From an uncultured Prevotella sp. (lineage in GTDB: Bacteria > Bacteroidota > Bacteroidia > Bacteroidales > Bacteroidaceae), in assembly GCA_900541575.1 (NCBI GenBank), contig UQKO01000021.1, positions 1-37,020 of the forward strand: 37,020 nt of DNA. The letters are read 5' to 3'. The notes under the pieces are model-generated. The model searched no databases, had not been told where the DNA came from, and worked only from the letters and a program-made list of their open reading frames with translations. This document shows, in pieces, positions 7,848-15,565 of this stretch. Each line of letters begins with the position of its first letter. Positions within the stretch are counted from its first letter, which is position 1. A program made the translations under genes and the position numbers.

Positions 7848-9518
7848 ATGAGTAAAACGATAACCATCCGTTGTAAAAACACGGGACGTACGTATAAAGT
7901 ACCCAATGGATTCAATCTCGAAGAAGTCTTTGAACTGCTCGACCTCAACATGCCCCACGGCGTGACGAGTGCAAAGGTCAATAATAAAGTGGAGGGCCTA
8001 CACTACACGCTCTTCAACGATAAGGATGTGGAATTTCTTGACATCACCTCGCAGTCGGGACTGCGCACGTATACGCGTTCTCTCTTCTTCGTGCTCTACA
8101 AGGCCGTGCGCGACACCTACGGCGCAGAGGCCCGTTTGCGTATCGAAACACCCGTATCGAACGGCTACTACTGCCGCCTGGCTCTGCCCGAGGGCGCTGA
8201 GGTGACCACCGAGGTGGCTGCTACGCTCAAGGCACGCATGCTCCAGATAGTGGAAGACGATATGGCTTTCCACCGCATCACCTGCCCAACGGAACAGGCC
8301 ATTGCCCGATTCCGCGAAGATGGGCTTGAAAGCAAGGCAAAACTGCTCGAGGGACTTGGTAAACTCTATACCACCTATTACACTCTGGGCGACACGGCCG
8401 ACTATTTCTATGGGTCGCTTCTAGTGCGTACCTCGCAGATTACGCTCTTTGACCTCGGATTTTACCGTGACGGGCTGTTGCTACGCATACCCGACCCCAC
8501 AGATCCCTCTCGCCTGAAGCCCATGACGGAGCAACCTAAGATGTTCGAGGTGTTCAGCGAACAGCATCGATGGAACGACATCCTGGGCGTGAACACTGTG
8601 GGCGGACTCAATGAGGCATGCGCCAAAGGATTCACCACGGAACTTATCAACGTGAGCGAAGCCTTGCAGGAAAAGCGCATTGCGGCCATTGCCGACCACA
8701 TTGCTTCCATGCACGACGTGAAGCTCATCCTCATTGCCGGACCCTCGTCGAGCGGCAAGACTACCTTCTGCAAGCGACTGAGCGTGCAACTCATGGCTTG
8801 CGGACTCAAACCTCTCTCGCTCTCAACGGACGACTATTTCGTGGATCGCGACAAAACGCCCCTCGACGAAGAGGGTAAGTACGACTTTGAACACATCGAT
8901 GCCACCAACATACCCCTCTTGACGGAGCATATCAACGCCCTCATCCGAGGCGAGGAGGTGGAGACGCAGCGCTACGACTTCGTGAGCGGAAAAAGCCAAA
9001 AGAGCGGACGCGTGCTCCACATGGAGGCCAACAATATCTTGGTGCTCGAGGGCATTCACGCGCTCAACCCGAAACTCACCGAAGGGGTGGACAATCGGCA
9101 TAAGTACAAGATTTATGCGTCGGCCCTGACCACCATCATGCTCGACGACCACAACTACATCCCGACATCCGACAACCGTCTCCTTCGCCGCATTGTGCGC
9201 GACTATAAATACCGTGCCCGCACGGCGCAGGAGACTATCGCTCAGTGGCCCTCCGTATCGCGCGGAGAGCATCGCTGGATCTTCCCCTATCAGGAGGAGG
9301 CCGACGAGATGGTCAACACCGCACTGCTCTTTGAGCTTGCCGCCCTGCGCGACCAGGCGCTGCCCCTCCTCGAGGCTGTGCCCGAGTCGGCACCCGAATA
9401 TTCCGAGGCTTACCGCTTGCGCAAATTCTTGAGCTACATCCGCCCCATCTCCACCCGTGGCCTGCCACCCACCTCGCTGCTGAGGGAATTTCTAGGAGGT
9501 AGTACCTTTAAATACTAA
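7848..9518 (+). CDS. TGS-domain nucleoside (uridine-type) kinase
   Basis: This encodes 556 residues from the ATG at 7848. An in-frame TTG at 7821 would add nine residues but lies inside the promoter box. Residues 1-65 form a TGS-like domain (KTITIRCKNTGRTYKVPNG). Residues 70-270 resemble the threonyl-tRNA synthetase second additional domain. From about 290 a P-loop kinase of the uridine kinase/phosphoribulokinase type begins, with Walker A GPSSSGKT at 298-305, STDDYF shortly after, and the ILVLEGIHALN strand. This domain order is the usual form of a Bacteroidetes protein annotated as nucleoside kinase. It presumably phosphorylates a nucleoside in salvage. The role of the tRNA-synthetase-like half is not established. 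It stands alone as a single transcription unit divergent from the copper operon. Confidence 0.88.
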   Translation: MSKTITIRCKNTGRTYKVPNGFNLEEVFELLDLNMPHGVTSAKVNNKVEGLHYTLFNDKDVEFLDITSQSGLRTYTRSLFFVLYKAVRDTYGAEARLRIETPVSNGYYCRLALPEGAEVTTEVAATLKARMLQIVEDDMAFHRITCPTEQAIARFREDGLESKAKLLEGLGKLYTTYYTLGDTADYFYGSLLVRTSQITLFDLGFYRDGLLLRIPDPTDPSRLKPMTEQPKMFEVFSEQHRWNDILGVNTVGGLNEACAKGFTTELINVSEALQEKRIAAIADHIASMHDVKLILIAGPSSSGKTTFCKRLSVQLMACGLKPLSLSTDDYFVDRDKTPLDEEGKYDFEHIDATNIPLLTEHINALIRGEEVETQRYDFVSGKSQKSGRVLHMEANNILVLEGIHALNPKLTEGVDNRHKYKIYASALTTIMLDDHNYIPTSDNRLLRRIVRDYKYRARTAQETIAQWPSVSRGEHRWIFPYQEEADEMVNTALLFELAALRDQALPLLEAVPESAPEYSEAYRLRKFLSYIRPISTRGLPPTSLLREFLGGSTFKY

Positions 9519-9667
9519 ACAGGGAAGATAGTCTTGTATCTCAAGCTTTCTTTAGAGAAAACTTTGATAGTAGTTGTTAACCAGTGCGTTGCAGTGTTCT
9601 CTTTAAGTATATTCTTGTTAGGCTAAAAGGCCTTAGAAGTTTTCTTAGAACGTATTCTAAGTCATCG

Positions 9668-9820
9668 TCCCCCGACCGAAGGACATGCGTCCCCCGACCG
9701 AAGGACATGCGTCCCCCGACCGAAGGACATGCGTCCCCCGACCGAAGGACATGCGTCCCCCGACCGAAGGACATGCGTCCCCCGACCGAAGGACATGCGT
9801 CCCTCGACCGAAGGACGATA
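9668..9820. repeat. Seven-copy 22-bp tandem array
   Basis: The core GACCGAAGGAC starts at 9674, 9696, 9718, 9740, 9762, 9784 and 9806, exactly every 22 bases, and is joined by ATGCGTCCCCC. Copies 1-6 are identical; the last differs by one base (CCCTC). The unit is a partial palindrome (GTCCCCCG-AC-CGAAGGAC). The array edges are inverted relative to each other: ATCGTCC on the left and GGACGAT on the right. Units are contiguous without spacers, so this is not a CRISPR array. Confidence 0.95.
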
Positions 9821-10037
9821 ACATGAACGGCCTTTTCGCGTAACTTGAATGCCCATGTAGAGAAAATTTGAAGACTCTTAACGTACGTCATTCGACCTTG
9901 AAAACGCCTTTTTTCCCTTTCGCGTTTCGTTTCTAAATCGTTCCACTTAAGGCGTTGGCTTAGTGCTATGTGAGTGTATGGCTTTCAGCCAATTAGGTTA
10001 AATCCGAATTTTGAGTTACATTTCTTGACGAATTTTA

Positions 10038-10100
10038 TTGAGGTCTTAGGTTATAATGTTATCTTTGCCGCATGAGGCGCATTATAACTTAAGGCCTCAA
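10038..10100. repeat. Inverted repeat upstream of the sialic acid lyase gene
   Basis: The 21-base arms (10038-10058 and 10080-10100) match at 19 positions around a 21-base loop. The left part with its loop, GGTTATAATGTTATCTTT, closely matches the hairpin at 27228-27245. The loop contains a TATCTTTG promoter box, so an RNA or cruciform structure could influence transcription of the downstream gene. Confidence 0.8.
10060..10067 (+). promoter_or_regulatory. Candidate -7 promoter box for the sialic acid gene pair
   Basis: TATCTTTG fits TAnnTTTG and lies in the loop of the inverted repeat at 10038-10100, about 160 bases before the lyase start. It would give a long leader. I see no better box closer to the gene. 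Confidence 0.4.
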
Positions 10101-10226
10101 TTCTTTTTTAGGGTGGTTCTATAATTCTGCCGTAACGAATTGTACGTTATCGGAAGTATAATCCCCTTTATTCGATACTCCGCAAGGAAATATGATAACC
10201 TTAAAACTCCCAACTATTAGAAACTT

Positions 10227-11141
10227 ATGAAGAAGATATCTGGACTTATCGATGCCCCTTTTACCCCCTTCTGCGCCAATGGCGACGTTAATTTCGAGCC
10301 CATCCCAGCCTATGCAGCCATGCTCGTGCGCAATGGGCTGAAAGGCGTGTTTATCAACGGATCCTCGGGCGAGGGATACATGCTCACCGAGGAAGAGCGA
10401 ATGTTGCTAGCCGAAGCCTGGATGAAGGCAGTGCCCAAGGATTTCAAGGTGATTGTCCACGTGGGAAGTTGCTGCGTGCGCAGCAGTCAACGTTTGGCAG
10501 CACATGCCCAAAAGATTGGCGCATGGGGCATCGGCGCAATGGCTCCCCCTTTTCCTAAGATAGGTCGTATCGAAGAACTCGTGAAATACTGCGAGGAAAT
10601 TGCCTCTGCTGCACCCCAATTGCCTTTCTATTTCTACCATATTCCAGCTTTCAACGGCGCTTACCTTTCCATGCTCGATCTGCTCAAAGCCGTTGATGGG
10701 CGCATCCCCAACTTTGCCGGCATCAAGTACACCTTCGAGAGTCTCTATGAGTACAACCGCTGCCGCCGATACAAGGACGGCAAGTACGACATGCTCCACG
10801 GACAGGACGAGACCATCCTGCCTTGTTTGGCTATGGGCGGTGCCCAAGGAGGCATCGGAGGAACAACGAACTATAACGGACGAGTGCTCACCGGCATACT
10901 CGAGGCATGGGCTGCGGGCGACTTGGAGCGTGCGCGCGAGCTGCAAAATTATGCGCAAGACGTGATAGATGTGATTTGCCACTACCGAGGCAATATTGTC
11001 GGTGGTAAACGCATCATGAAGCTCATCGGTCTCGACCTCGGCCCCAATCGCACCCCTTTCCAAAACGTGACCGATGAGGAGGAACAGCAGCTCCGCCGTG
11101 AACTCGAAGCCATCGACTTCTTCAGCAAGTGCAATCGGTAA
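10227..11141 (+). CDS. nanL: N-acetylneuraminate lyase
   Basis: This 304-residue cytoplasmic TIM-barrel aldolase of the DHDPS/NAL family would cleave N-acetylneuraminate to N-acetylmannosamine and pyruvate. The pyruvate/carboxylate-binding loop is GSSGEG at 45-50. Tyr137 lies in YFYHIPAF, and the Schiff-base lysine is Lys167 in AGIKYTF. The YHIPA and GIKYT contexts match sialic acid lyases better than dihydrodipicolinate synthases, and the length is typical. The adjoining mutarotase-symporter fusion and a 2-epimerase 11 kb away support the sialate assignment. A related lyase such as a dihydrodipicolinate synthase paralogue is less likely. The symbol follows Bacteroides usage (nanL); nanA would also be acceptable. 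The downstream partner starts 224 bases later, with a palindromic element between them. Confidence 0.9.
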   Translation: MKKISGLIDAPFTPFCANGDVNFEPIPAYAAMLVRNGLKGVFINGSSGEGYMLTEEERMLLAEAWMKAVPKDFKVIVHVGSCCVRSSQRLAAHAQKIGAWGIGAMAPPFPKIGRIEELVKYCEEIASAAPQLPFYFYHIPAFNGAYLSMLDLLKAVDGRIPNFAGIKYTFESLYEYNRCRRYKDGKYDMLHGQDETILPCLAMGGAQGGIGGTTNYNGRVLTGILEAWAAGDLERARELQNYAQDVIDVICHYRGNIVGGKRIMKLIGLDLGPNRTPFQNVTDEEEQQLRRELEAIDFFSKCNR

Positions 11142-11172
11142 GAGATTGAAATATATTAACACGAAATCTACT

Positions 11173-11321
11173 CATAGGCAGTGGGGGCGAACCGTCCCGG
11201 TTCGGCAAGACATGCGAGGCTCAATGCCGAAGCGAGGCTTAATTCTTGACCATTATGCCAACTCGGTCGTCGAGTCCTCGTTGCCATGCCGAACCGGGAC
11301 GGTTCGCCCCCACTGCCTATG
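11173..11321. repeat. Family A palindromic element, copy 1 (BIME/MITE-like)
   Basis: Perfect 35-bp terminal inverted repeats (11173-11207 and 11287-11321) enclose about 79 bases. Within each terminus CGAACCG-TCC-CGGTTCG forms its own hairpin, preceded by a GGCAGTGGGGG foot. It carries no gene. It sits between the lyase gene and the mutarotase-symporter gene, so it would be transcribed within that unit. Copy 2 is at 34213-34361. Confidence 0.92.
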
Positions 11322-11365
11322 TGTGGACTTTTCGTGCTTGAAATAACTTTATACTTAATGCTTGA

Positions 11366-14053
11366 ATGAAAAACCTCCTAACCCTACTCACCCTCTTCCT
11401 CACCTTAGCCTTTGGTGCGATGGGGCAATCGGGGCAAACGCCTCGCGACAATGCATACAATTCCGTGACCTACCGATCGCTTCCGTCCCTAAGGGTGGGA
11501 GGTGCAGAGGGTGTGTCGGCCCCCTTTGCGGGGAGCCTGGGACCTAACCTCATCGTGGCGGGCGGATGCAATTTTCTCGATGTGCCTGCAGCCCGGGGCG
11601 GACAGAAACGTTTCTATTCCGATATATACGAGCTGCCGCATGCGGCACAAGCCTCCAACGAGGAGTGGCACAAGATTGGGCAACTGCCACGTCCGTTGGC
11701 CTATGGCGTGAGCGTCACGGTATCTCATGGCGTGGTGTGCGTGGGCGGAACATCCGACGGCAAGAAAAGTTCGGCCCTAGCCTATCTGCTCCACACCGAC
11801 CGTCACCACCGACTGCTCGTAGACTCTCTGCCCTCATTGCCCCAAGCCCTCGACAACATGGCGGGTGCCTTCGGCGGAGGCTACATCTACGTGGCGGGCG
11901 GACTCTCCGATGGCGTTCCCACAAACGCGGCCTATCGATTGCGCTACCCCGGTGGACGACGCTGGGAACGCCTGCCCGATTTTCCGGGACGCCCGCGCGT
12001 ACAACCCGCTGCAGCGGTGCAGAATGGCGCTACCACGCAATGCTTTTATCTGGCGGGTGGATTTGCCCCATCCACCGATGCGGAGCGTGCCGTGGCGCAT
12101 ACTGATGCGCTCTGCTACAACCCCCAGACCCGTCAGTGGACGCGTACAGCTCCCATCACTCCCGAAGGGCGCGAGCCGCTAACGTTGGCAGGAGCCTTTG
12201 CCACGGCTTCGGGTTGCGCCCACATCGTCTTCGTGGGTGGTGTCAACAAGGAACGCTTCGAAGCCGCCGTGAATCGCCCGCAGCAGATAGTCGAGGCTGA
12301 ACTTGCCTATGAAAAATATCGCACGCAGGCAGCGCTCGCCTACCTCGACTCATTGCGCACGGAGGCAGCCTCGTATATGTTGTATCCTGCCGAATGGTAC
12401 AGATTCAATGCCGAACTGGTGATTTACCACACCATCACCGACACGTGGGTCACGGAGAGCCACTCTCCGCTCCTAGCGCGTGCGGGGGCAGCTTTCATTC
12501 CTTGTGGGAAAGAATGGATCGTGGTGGGCGGCGAGACGAAGCCCGGCATACGTTCGCCACAGGTCACGGCCATCGATATGCAGGTGCGTCCGAGTTTCGG
12601 CGCGCTCAACTGGGCAGTGCTCGTGGCCTACCTCGTGGCAATGGTGCTCCTGGGCTACTACTTCATGCGTCGCGGCGGCGATGCCGATGATTTCTTTAAG
12701 GGCGGTGGACGCATACCCTGGTGGGCAGCAGGCATTAGCATTTATGCCACAATGCTCTCTGCCATCACCTACATGGCTTATCCTGCCAAGGCTTATGCCA
12801 CGGACTGGACGTATTACCCGATGCTCGTGACGATACTCCTCGTGTCGTTTCCCGTCATGAAGTATTATCTCCCCTTCTTCCGCAGGCTCAACGTGACGAG
12901 TGCTTATGAATACCTCGAGCGACGTTTCAACGCCGTGACGCGCCTCATGGCCTCGGCACTGTTCATCGTGTTCATGGTGGCACGCATGGCCTTGGTGCTC
13001 TACCTTCCTTCGCTAGCACTCACGGCCGTGACGGGCATCGACCTCTATATTTGCATCGTGCTGATGGCGCTCGTGACCATTCTTTACTGCACGATGGGCG
13101 GTGTGGAAGCCGTGGTGTGGGGCGACGTGGTGCAAGGCTTCATCCTCGTGGGCGGTGCACTCTTTGCCGTAGGTTATCTTATTTGGGGCACAGAGGGCGG
13201 CTTCGAGGGCTTCTGGCATATCGGTCAGGAGGCCGATAAGTTTCGCCTCTTTACCTGGAGCTTCGACTATCGCTCGGCCACCTTCTGGGTGATCCTGCTG
13301 GGCGGTATGGCCAACAACCTCATCTCCTACACGAGCGACCAAACCGTGATACAACGCTATCTCACTACACGCGATGAGGCTGCTGCGCGCCGTAGCATTC
13401 TGCTCAATGGTGTGATGAGCGTCGTGGTGAGCGTGGCATTCTTTGCCATCGGCACAGGGCTTTATACGTTCTATAAGACGCATCCCGCCGAACTCGACTT
13501 CACGATGGCTAAGGCTGATACCATCTTCCCCTTCTTCATGATGAGCCAACTTCCCGCGGGTGTGGCAGGACTGCTCATTGCCGCTATCTTTGCTGCTACG
13601 ATGAGCACCATCTCGTCCAACATCAACTCCGTGGCAACGGCCTTTAGCATAGACTTTTACAAGCGTTTCCGTCCATCGGCTTCGGATAGACAAATGCTCC
13701 GCGTGGCACGTCGTGCATGCATCGTTTCGGGCATTGTGGGCATGGGAATCGCCTTGCTCATGGCTACGTGGAACATCCTTTCCCTGCTCGATTTCTTCCA
13801 GGAGATCTTAGGTCTGCTCTCGAGCGGATTGGGCGGCCTGTTCCTCATGGGCATCTTCTTCCCTCGCATAGGCGGTCGCTCGGCTTTGGTGGGCTTCGTT
13901 TGTGGCGTAGGAGCCGTGTTTCTCACGCGCTATCTTACGGATGCGAGTTTCCTGCTTTATGGCTTCATTGGCATGGCGGTATCGGTCATCGTGGGGCTGA
14001 TTAGCTCCTGCTTCTTCCGCGAGGAGCGAGTGGAGAGAGAGCTTTACTGGTAG
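11366..14053 (+). CDS. Sialic acid mutarotase-sodium/solute symporter fusion
   Basis: This is an 895-residue fusion. Residues 1-20 are a signal peptide. Residues about 30-405 form a Kelch-type beta-propeller with repeated glycine-rich strands (YIYVAGGLSDG, FYLAGGFAP, HIVFVGGVNK, EWIVVGGETK), as in NanM/YjhT sialate mutarotases. I recall a cyclically permuted Bacteroidetes branch of that family. From about 410 to the end is a sodium:solute symporter with around 13 helices, beginning ALNWAVLVAYLVAMVLLGYY and including GGRIPWWAAGISIYATMLS. The signal peptide puts the propeller in the periplasm, which agrees with the outward N-terminus of this transporter family. The protein probably equilibrates sialic acid anomers and imports the product with sodium. 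The upstream lyase would then cleave it. Substrate identity is inferred from context. Confidence 0.88.
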   Translation: MKNLLTLLTLFLTLAFGAMGQSGQTPRDNAYNSVTYRSLPSLRVGGAEGVSAPFAGSLGPNLIVAGGCNFLDVPAARGGQKRFYSDIYELPHAAQASNEEWHKIGQLPRPLAYGVSVTVSHGVVCVGGTSDGKKSSALAYLLHTDRHHRLLVDSLPSLPQALDNMAGAFGGGYIYVAGGLSDGVPTNAAYRLRYPGGRRWERLPDFPGRPRVQPAAAVQNGATTQCFYLAGGFAPSTDAERAVAHTDALCYNPQTRQWTRTAPITPEGREPLTLAGAFATASGCAHIVFVGGVNKERFEAAVNRPQQIVEAELAYEKYRTQAALAYLDSLRTEAASYMLYPAEWYRFNAELVIYHTITDTWVTESHSPLLARAGAAFIPCGKEWIVVGGETKPGIRSPQVTAIDMQVRPSFGALNWAVLVAYLVAMVLLGYYFMRRGGDADDFFKGGGRIPWWAAGISIYATMLSAITYMAYPAKAYATDWTYYPMLVTILLVSFPVMKYYLPFFRRLNVTSAYEYLERRFNAVTRLMASALFIVFMVARMALVLYLPSLALTAVTGIDLYICIVLMALVTILYCTMGGVEAVVWGDVVQGFILVGGALFAVGYLIWGTEGGFEGFWHIGQEADKFRLFTWSFDYRSATFWVILLGGMANNLISYTSDQTVIQRYLTTRDEAAARRSILLNGVMSVVVSVAFFAIGTGLYTFYKTHPAELDFTMAKADTIFPFFMMSQLPAGVAGLLIAAIFAATMSTISSNINSVATAFSIDFYKRFRPSASDRQMLRVARRACIVSGIVGMGIALLMATWNILSLLDFFQEILGLLSSGLGGLFLMGIFFPRIGGRSALVGFVCGVGAVFLTRYLTDASFLLYGFIGMAVSVIVGLISSCFFREERVERELYW

Positions 14054-14110
14054 AAGCGGTCCCTCCCCTTGACGGGAGATTAGGATCAGAATGTTGCGGA
14101 CAAGAGGCTT

Positions 14111-14240
14111 TTCAGCTAGTATTGGGGGCGACGCGTCCTCGCGTCGGTGCTGCGAGCAGGCAAGAGGTTCTTCAGCAAGTACTGGGAGCCCTTTCTTCTC
14201 ATGCCGACGCGAGGACGCGTCGCCCTCAGTACTGGCTGAA
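14111..14240. repeat. Family B palindromic element (BIME/MITE-like)
   Basis: The 37-bp terminal inverted repeats (14111-14147 and 14204-14240) differ at only three positions, all transitions. Each terminus contains CGACGCG-TCCT-CGCGTCG, a 7-bp hairpin after a TTCAGCnAGTAnTG foot. An extra foot copy lies inside at 14171-14190, so CAAGAGG plus the foot is repeated directly 60 bases apart (14101 and 14161). It carries no gene and lies between convergent genes. Confidence 0.9.
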
Positions 14241-14273
14241 GAGTCCATATATTCTTCCTCTTTCTATCAAGAA

Positions 14274-14312
14274 AAGCCCCCGACACGTGCTGTGTGCATG
14301 TGTCGGGGGCTT
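14274..14312. terminator. Terminator hairpin between convergent genes
   Basis: A 13-bp perfect stem AAGCCCCCGACAC (14274-14286 with 14300-14312) has a 13-base loop. It lies between the symporter gene (plus) and malate dehydrogenase (minus). The A-rich left flank gives a short U-tract for minus-strand transcripts. Plus-strand termination is less clear. Confidence 0.6.
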
Positions 14313-14328
14313 CAGCCTTGTGCTTGGG

Positions 14329-14359
14329 CGTCTATGGGTAAAATCCTTATCCATAGACG
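14329..14359 (-). terminator. Second hairpin downstream of malate dehydrogenase
   Basis: The 9-bp stem CGTCTATGG/CCATAGACG (14329-14337 with 14351-14359) has an AT-rich 13-base loop. It lies 20 bases after the mdh stop on the minus strand. The U-tract is weak, so it may be an mRNA 3'-end stabiliser and not a terminator. Confidence 0.45.
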
Positions 14360-14379
14360 TTAGGGCTTTCCCTCAGTGA

Positions 14380-15372
14380 TTAGAGGTTGGGGTTCATCTT
14401 AGTCCATTCAGCTACGGGAGGTACGATGCCGAGCTCTACAATCTCGTCGCGCATCTTGCAGAGGTGTTCGTAAGACTGCTTGAGCGAAGCCATTTCCTCT
14501 TCAGTACCAGTGGGCTCAGTGAAGTGAACGCCAGTCTTGTCGATTGTAGTAGGCATGGCCATCATCACGTTCTTGAAGCCACACTTGTCGCAGCTTACGT
14601 AGCAGCCTGCGGGCAAAGTGAACTTTTCGCCACCCATAGCGGCTTCGATCATCTTCACAGCATTGTAAGCAGGGCTCTGGAATGAGCTACGGCCACGGAG
14701 CTTGATGATGTTAGAGCCACCCTGTACGGTGTGGTGCTTGATTTCTTCCCAACGCTCAGCAGAGAGTCCCATCTCTGAAAGGGGCTTGCCGTCGATCTTC
14801 ACCTGTGAAGCGAACACGGCCATCTGCTCGCCGTGACCACCATAAGTGTGAGCGCCAGTCACCTTGTCCTGCTGTACACCGAACTCTTGAGCGAGAGCCT
14901 GCTGCAGACGAGTTGAGTCCAAAGCAGCAAGTGAGGTGAGCTGGTTGGGCTTCAAGCCTGAGTGGATCAATGCGGTGAGAGCTGTTACGTCGGCGGGGTT
15001 GAAGATAACAACCACGTGTTCTACTTCGGGACAGTACTTCTTGATGTTGTCGCCAAACTCGGCAGCGATCTTGCAGTTACCTTTAAGCAGGTCTTCACGA
15101 GTCATGCCTTCCTTACGGGGTGCACCACCTGAAGAGATGATGTACTTGGCACCGGTGAAAGCTTCCTTAGGGTCAACAGTATAAGTGATGTTGGCACCGG
15201 GGAAGGCGCATTGCTGCATTTCATCGAACACACCATGTACACCCGGCTCGAAGATATCGTAGAGACAGATGTTGGGAGTAAGACCGAGCATCAAAGCGCT
15301 CTGTACCATGTTAGAACCAATCATACCGCCGGCACCGACGATGACAAGCTTGTCGTTAGTTAAGAATGACAT
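14380..15372 (-). CDS. mdh: Malate dehydrogenase
   Basis: This 330-residue cytoplasmic enzyme of the LDH/MDH family interconverts malate and oxaloacetate with NAD. The Rossmann nucleotide-binding loop VGAGGMIGSN is near residues 11-20. VVIFNPADVT and ALDSTRLQQAL follow, the latter carrying the substrate-contacting Arg of this family. The catalytic His is in THTYGGHGEQM-like sequence (here AHTYGGHGEQM), and the length is normal. In anaerobic Bacteroidetes this enzyme serves the reductive branch from oxaloacetate to fumarate and succinate. It appears monocistronic: a TAATTTTG promoter box lies about 70 bases upstream and hairpins follow the stop. LDH-like specificity cannot be fully excluded by eye, but the context residues fit Bacteroidetes MDH. 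Confidence 0.9.
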   Translation of the reverse strand: MSFLTNDKLVIVGAGGMIGSNMVQSALMLGLTPNICLYDIFEPGVHGVFDEMQQCAFPGANITYTVDPKEAFTGAKYIISSGGAPRKEGMTREDLLKGNCKIAAEFGDNIKKYCPEVEHVVVIFNPADVTALTALIHSGLKPNQLTSLAALDSTRLQQALAQEFGVQQDKVTGAHTYGGHGEQMAVFASQVKIDGKPLSEMGLSAERWEEIKHHTVQGGSNIIKLRGRSSFQSPAYNAVKMIEAAMGGEKFTLPAGCYVSCDKCGFKNVMMAMPTTIDKTGVHFTEPTGTEEEMASLKQSYEHLCKMRDEIVELGIVPPVAEWTKMNPNL

Positions 15373-15440
15373 AATAAATACGTATTATATAGTTGTATGT
15401 AAAGTTTCGCTAGGGGAAGCCCCCTTTTTCTTATCGTCCG

Positions 15441-15448
15441 CAAAATTA
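15441..15448 (-). promoter_or_regulatory. Candidate -7 promoter box of mdh
   Basis: Minus-strand TAATTTTG matches TAnnTTTG and lies 69 bases upstream of the mdh ATG. Confidence 0.5.
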
Positions 15449-15565
15449 CAAAACTTCGTGGATTGTGCAGTACTTGAAGGATTAAATTTTGTTTTATTTT
15501 AGCCTCGTATCATGTATTCGCCCATTGCTAGAGATGGGGCATTTGGCTTATAGGTGCTATCTACC

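Larger units (their letters stand above)
9519..10226. other. 708-bp gene-free region holding a tandem array and inverted repeats
   Basis: No real coding sequence is present. The peptides predicted over the array are products of a 22-bp unit that cycles through all three frames. Contents in order are the tandem array (9668-9820), an 8-bp inverted repeat AACGCCTT/AAGGCGTT (9903-9910 and 9949-9956), and a 21-bp inverted repeat with a promoter box in its loop (10038-10100). A copy of the GGTGGTTCTATAA motif follows (10110-10129), then ATAACCTTAAAACTCC (10194-10209), which is also found in the hairpin at 27205-27285. Confidence 0.7.

Noticed and set aside
9668..9820. Possible CRISPR array
   Set aside because: The repeats are contiguous 22-bp units with no variable spacers, and no cas gene is present.
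9577..9891. Open frames over the tandem array on both strands, encoding repeats such as RMSFGRGTHVLRSGD
   Set aside because: A 22-bp unit without stops keeps all frames open. The peptides simply rotate through the three frames of the repeat and have no start context or promoter.
10407..11162. Long open frame (251 codons) antisense to the sialic acid lyase gene
   Set aside because: The plus-strand frame has all lyase motifs. The antisense frame shows only the composition expected from the complement of a GC-rich gene.
11074..11346. Open frame of 90 codons spanning family A copy 1
   Set aside because: It is out of frame with the lyase end and runs through both inverted arms, so it is a by-product of the repeat.
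13013..13693. Open frame (226 codons) antisense to the symporter domain
   Set aside because: It is His/Glu-rich, as expected from the complement of hydrophobic codons. The plus strand clearly encodes membrane helices.
14091..14363. Open frame of 90 codons crossing the family B element and terminators
   Set aside because: It consists of palindromic repeat and hairpin DNA and has no protein-like segment.
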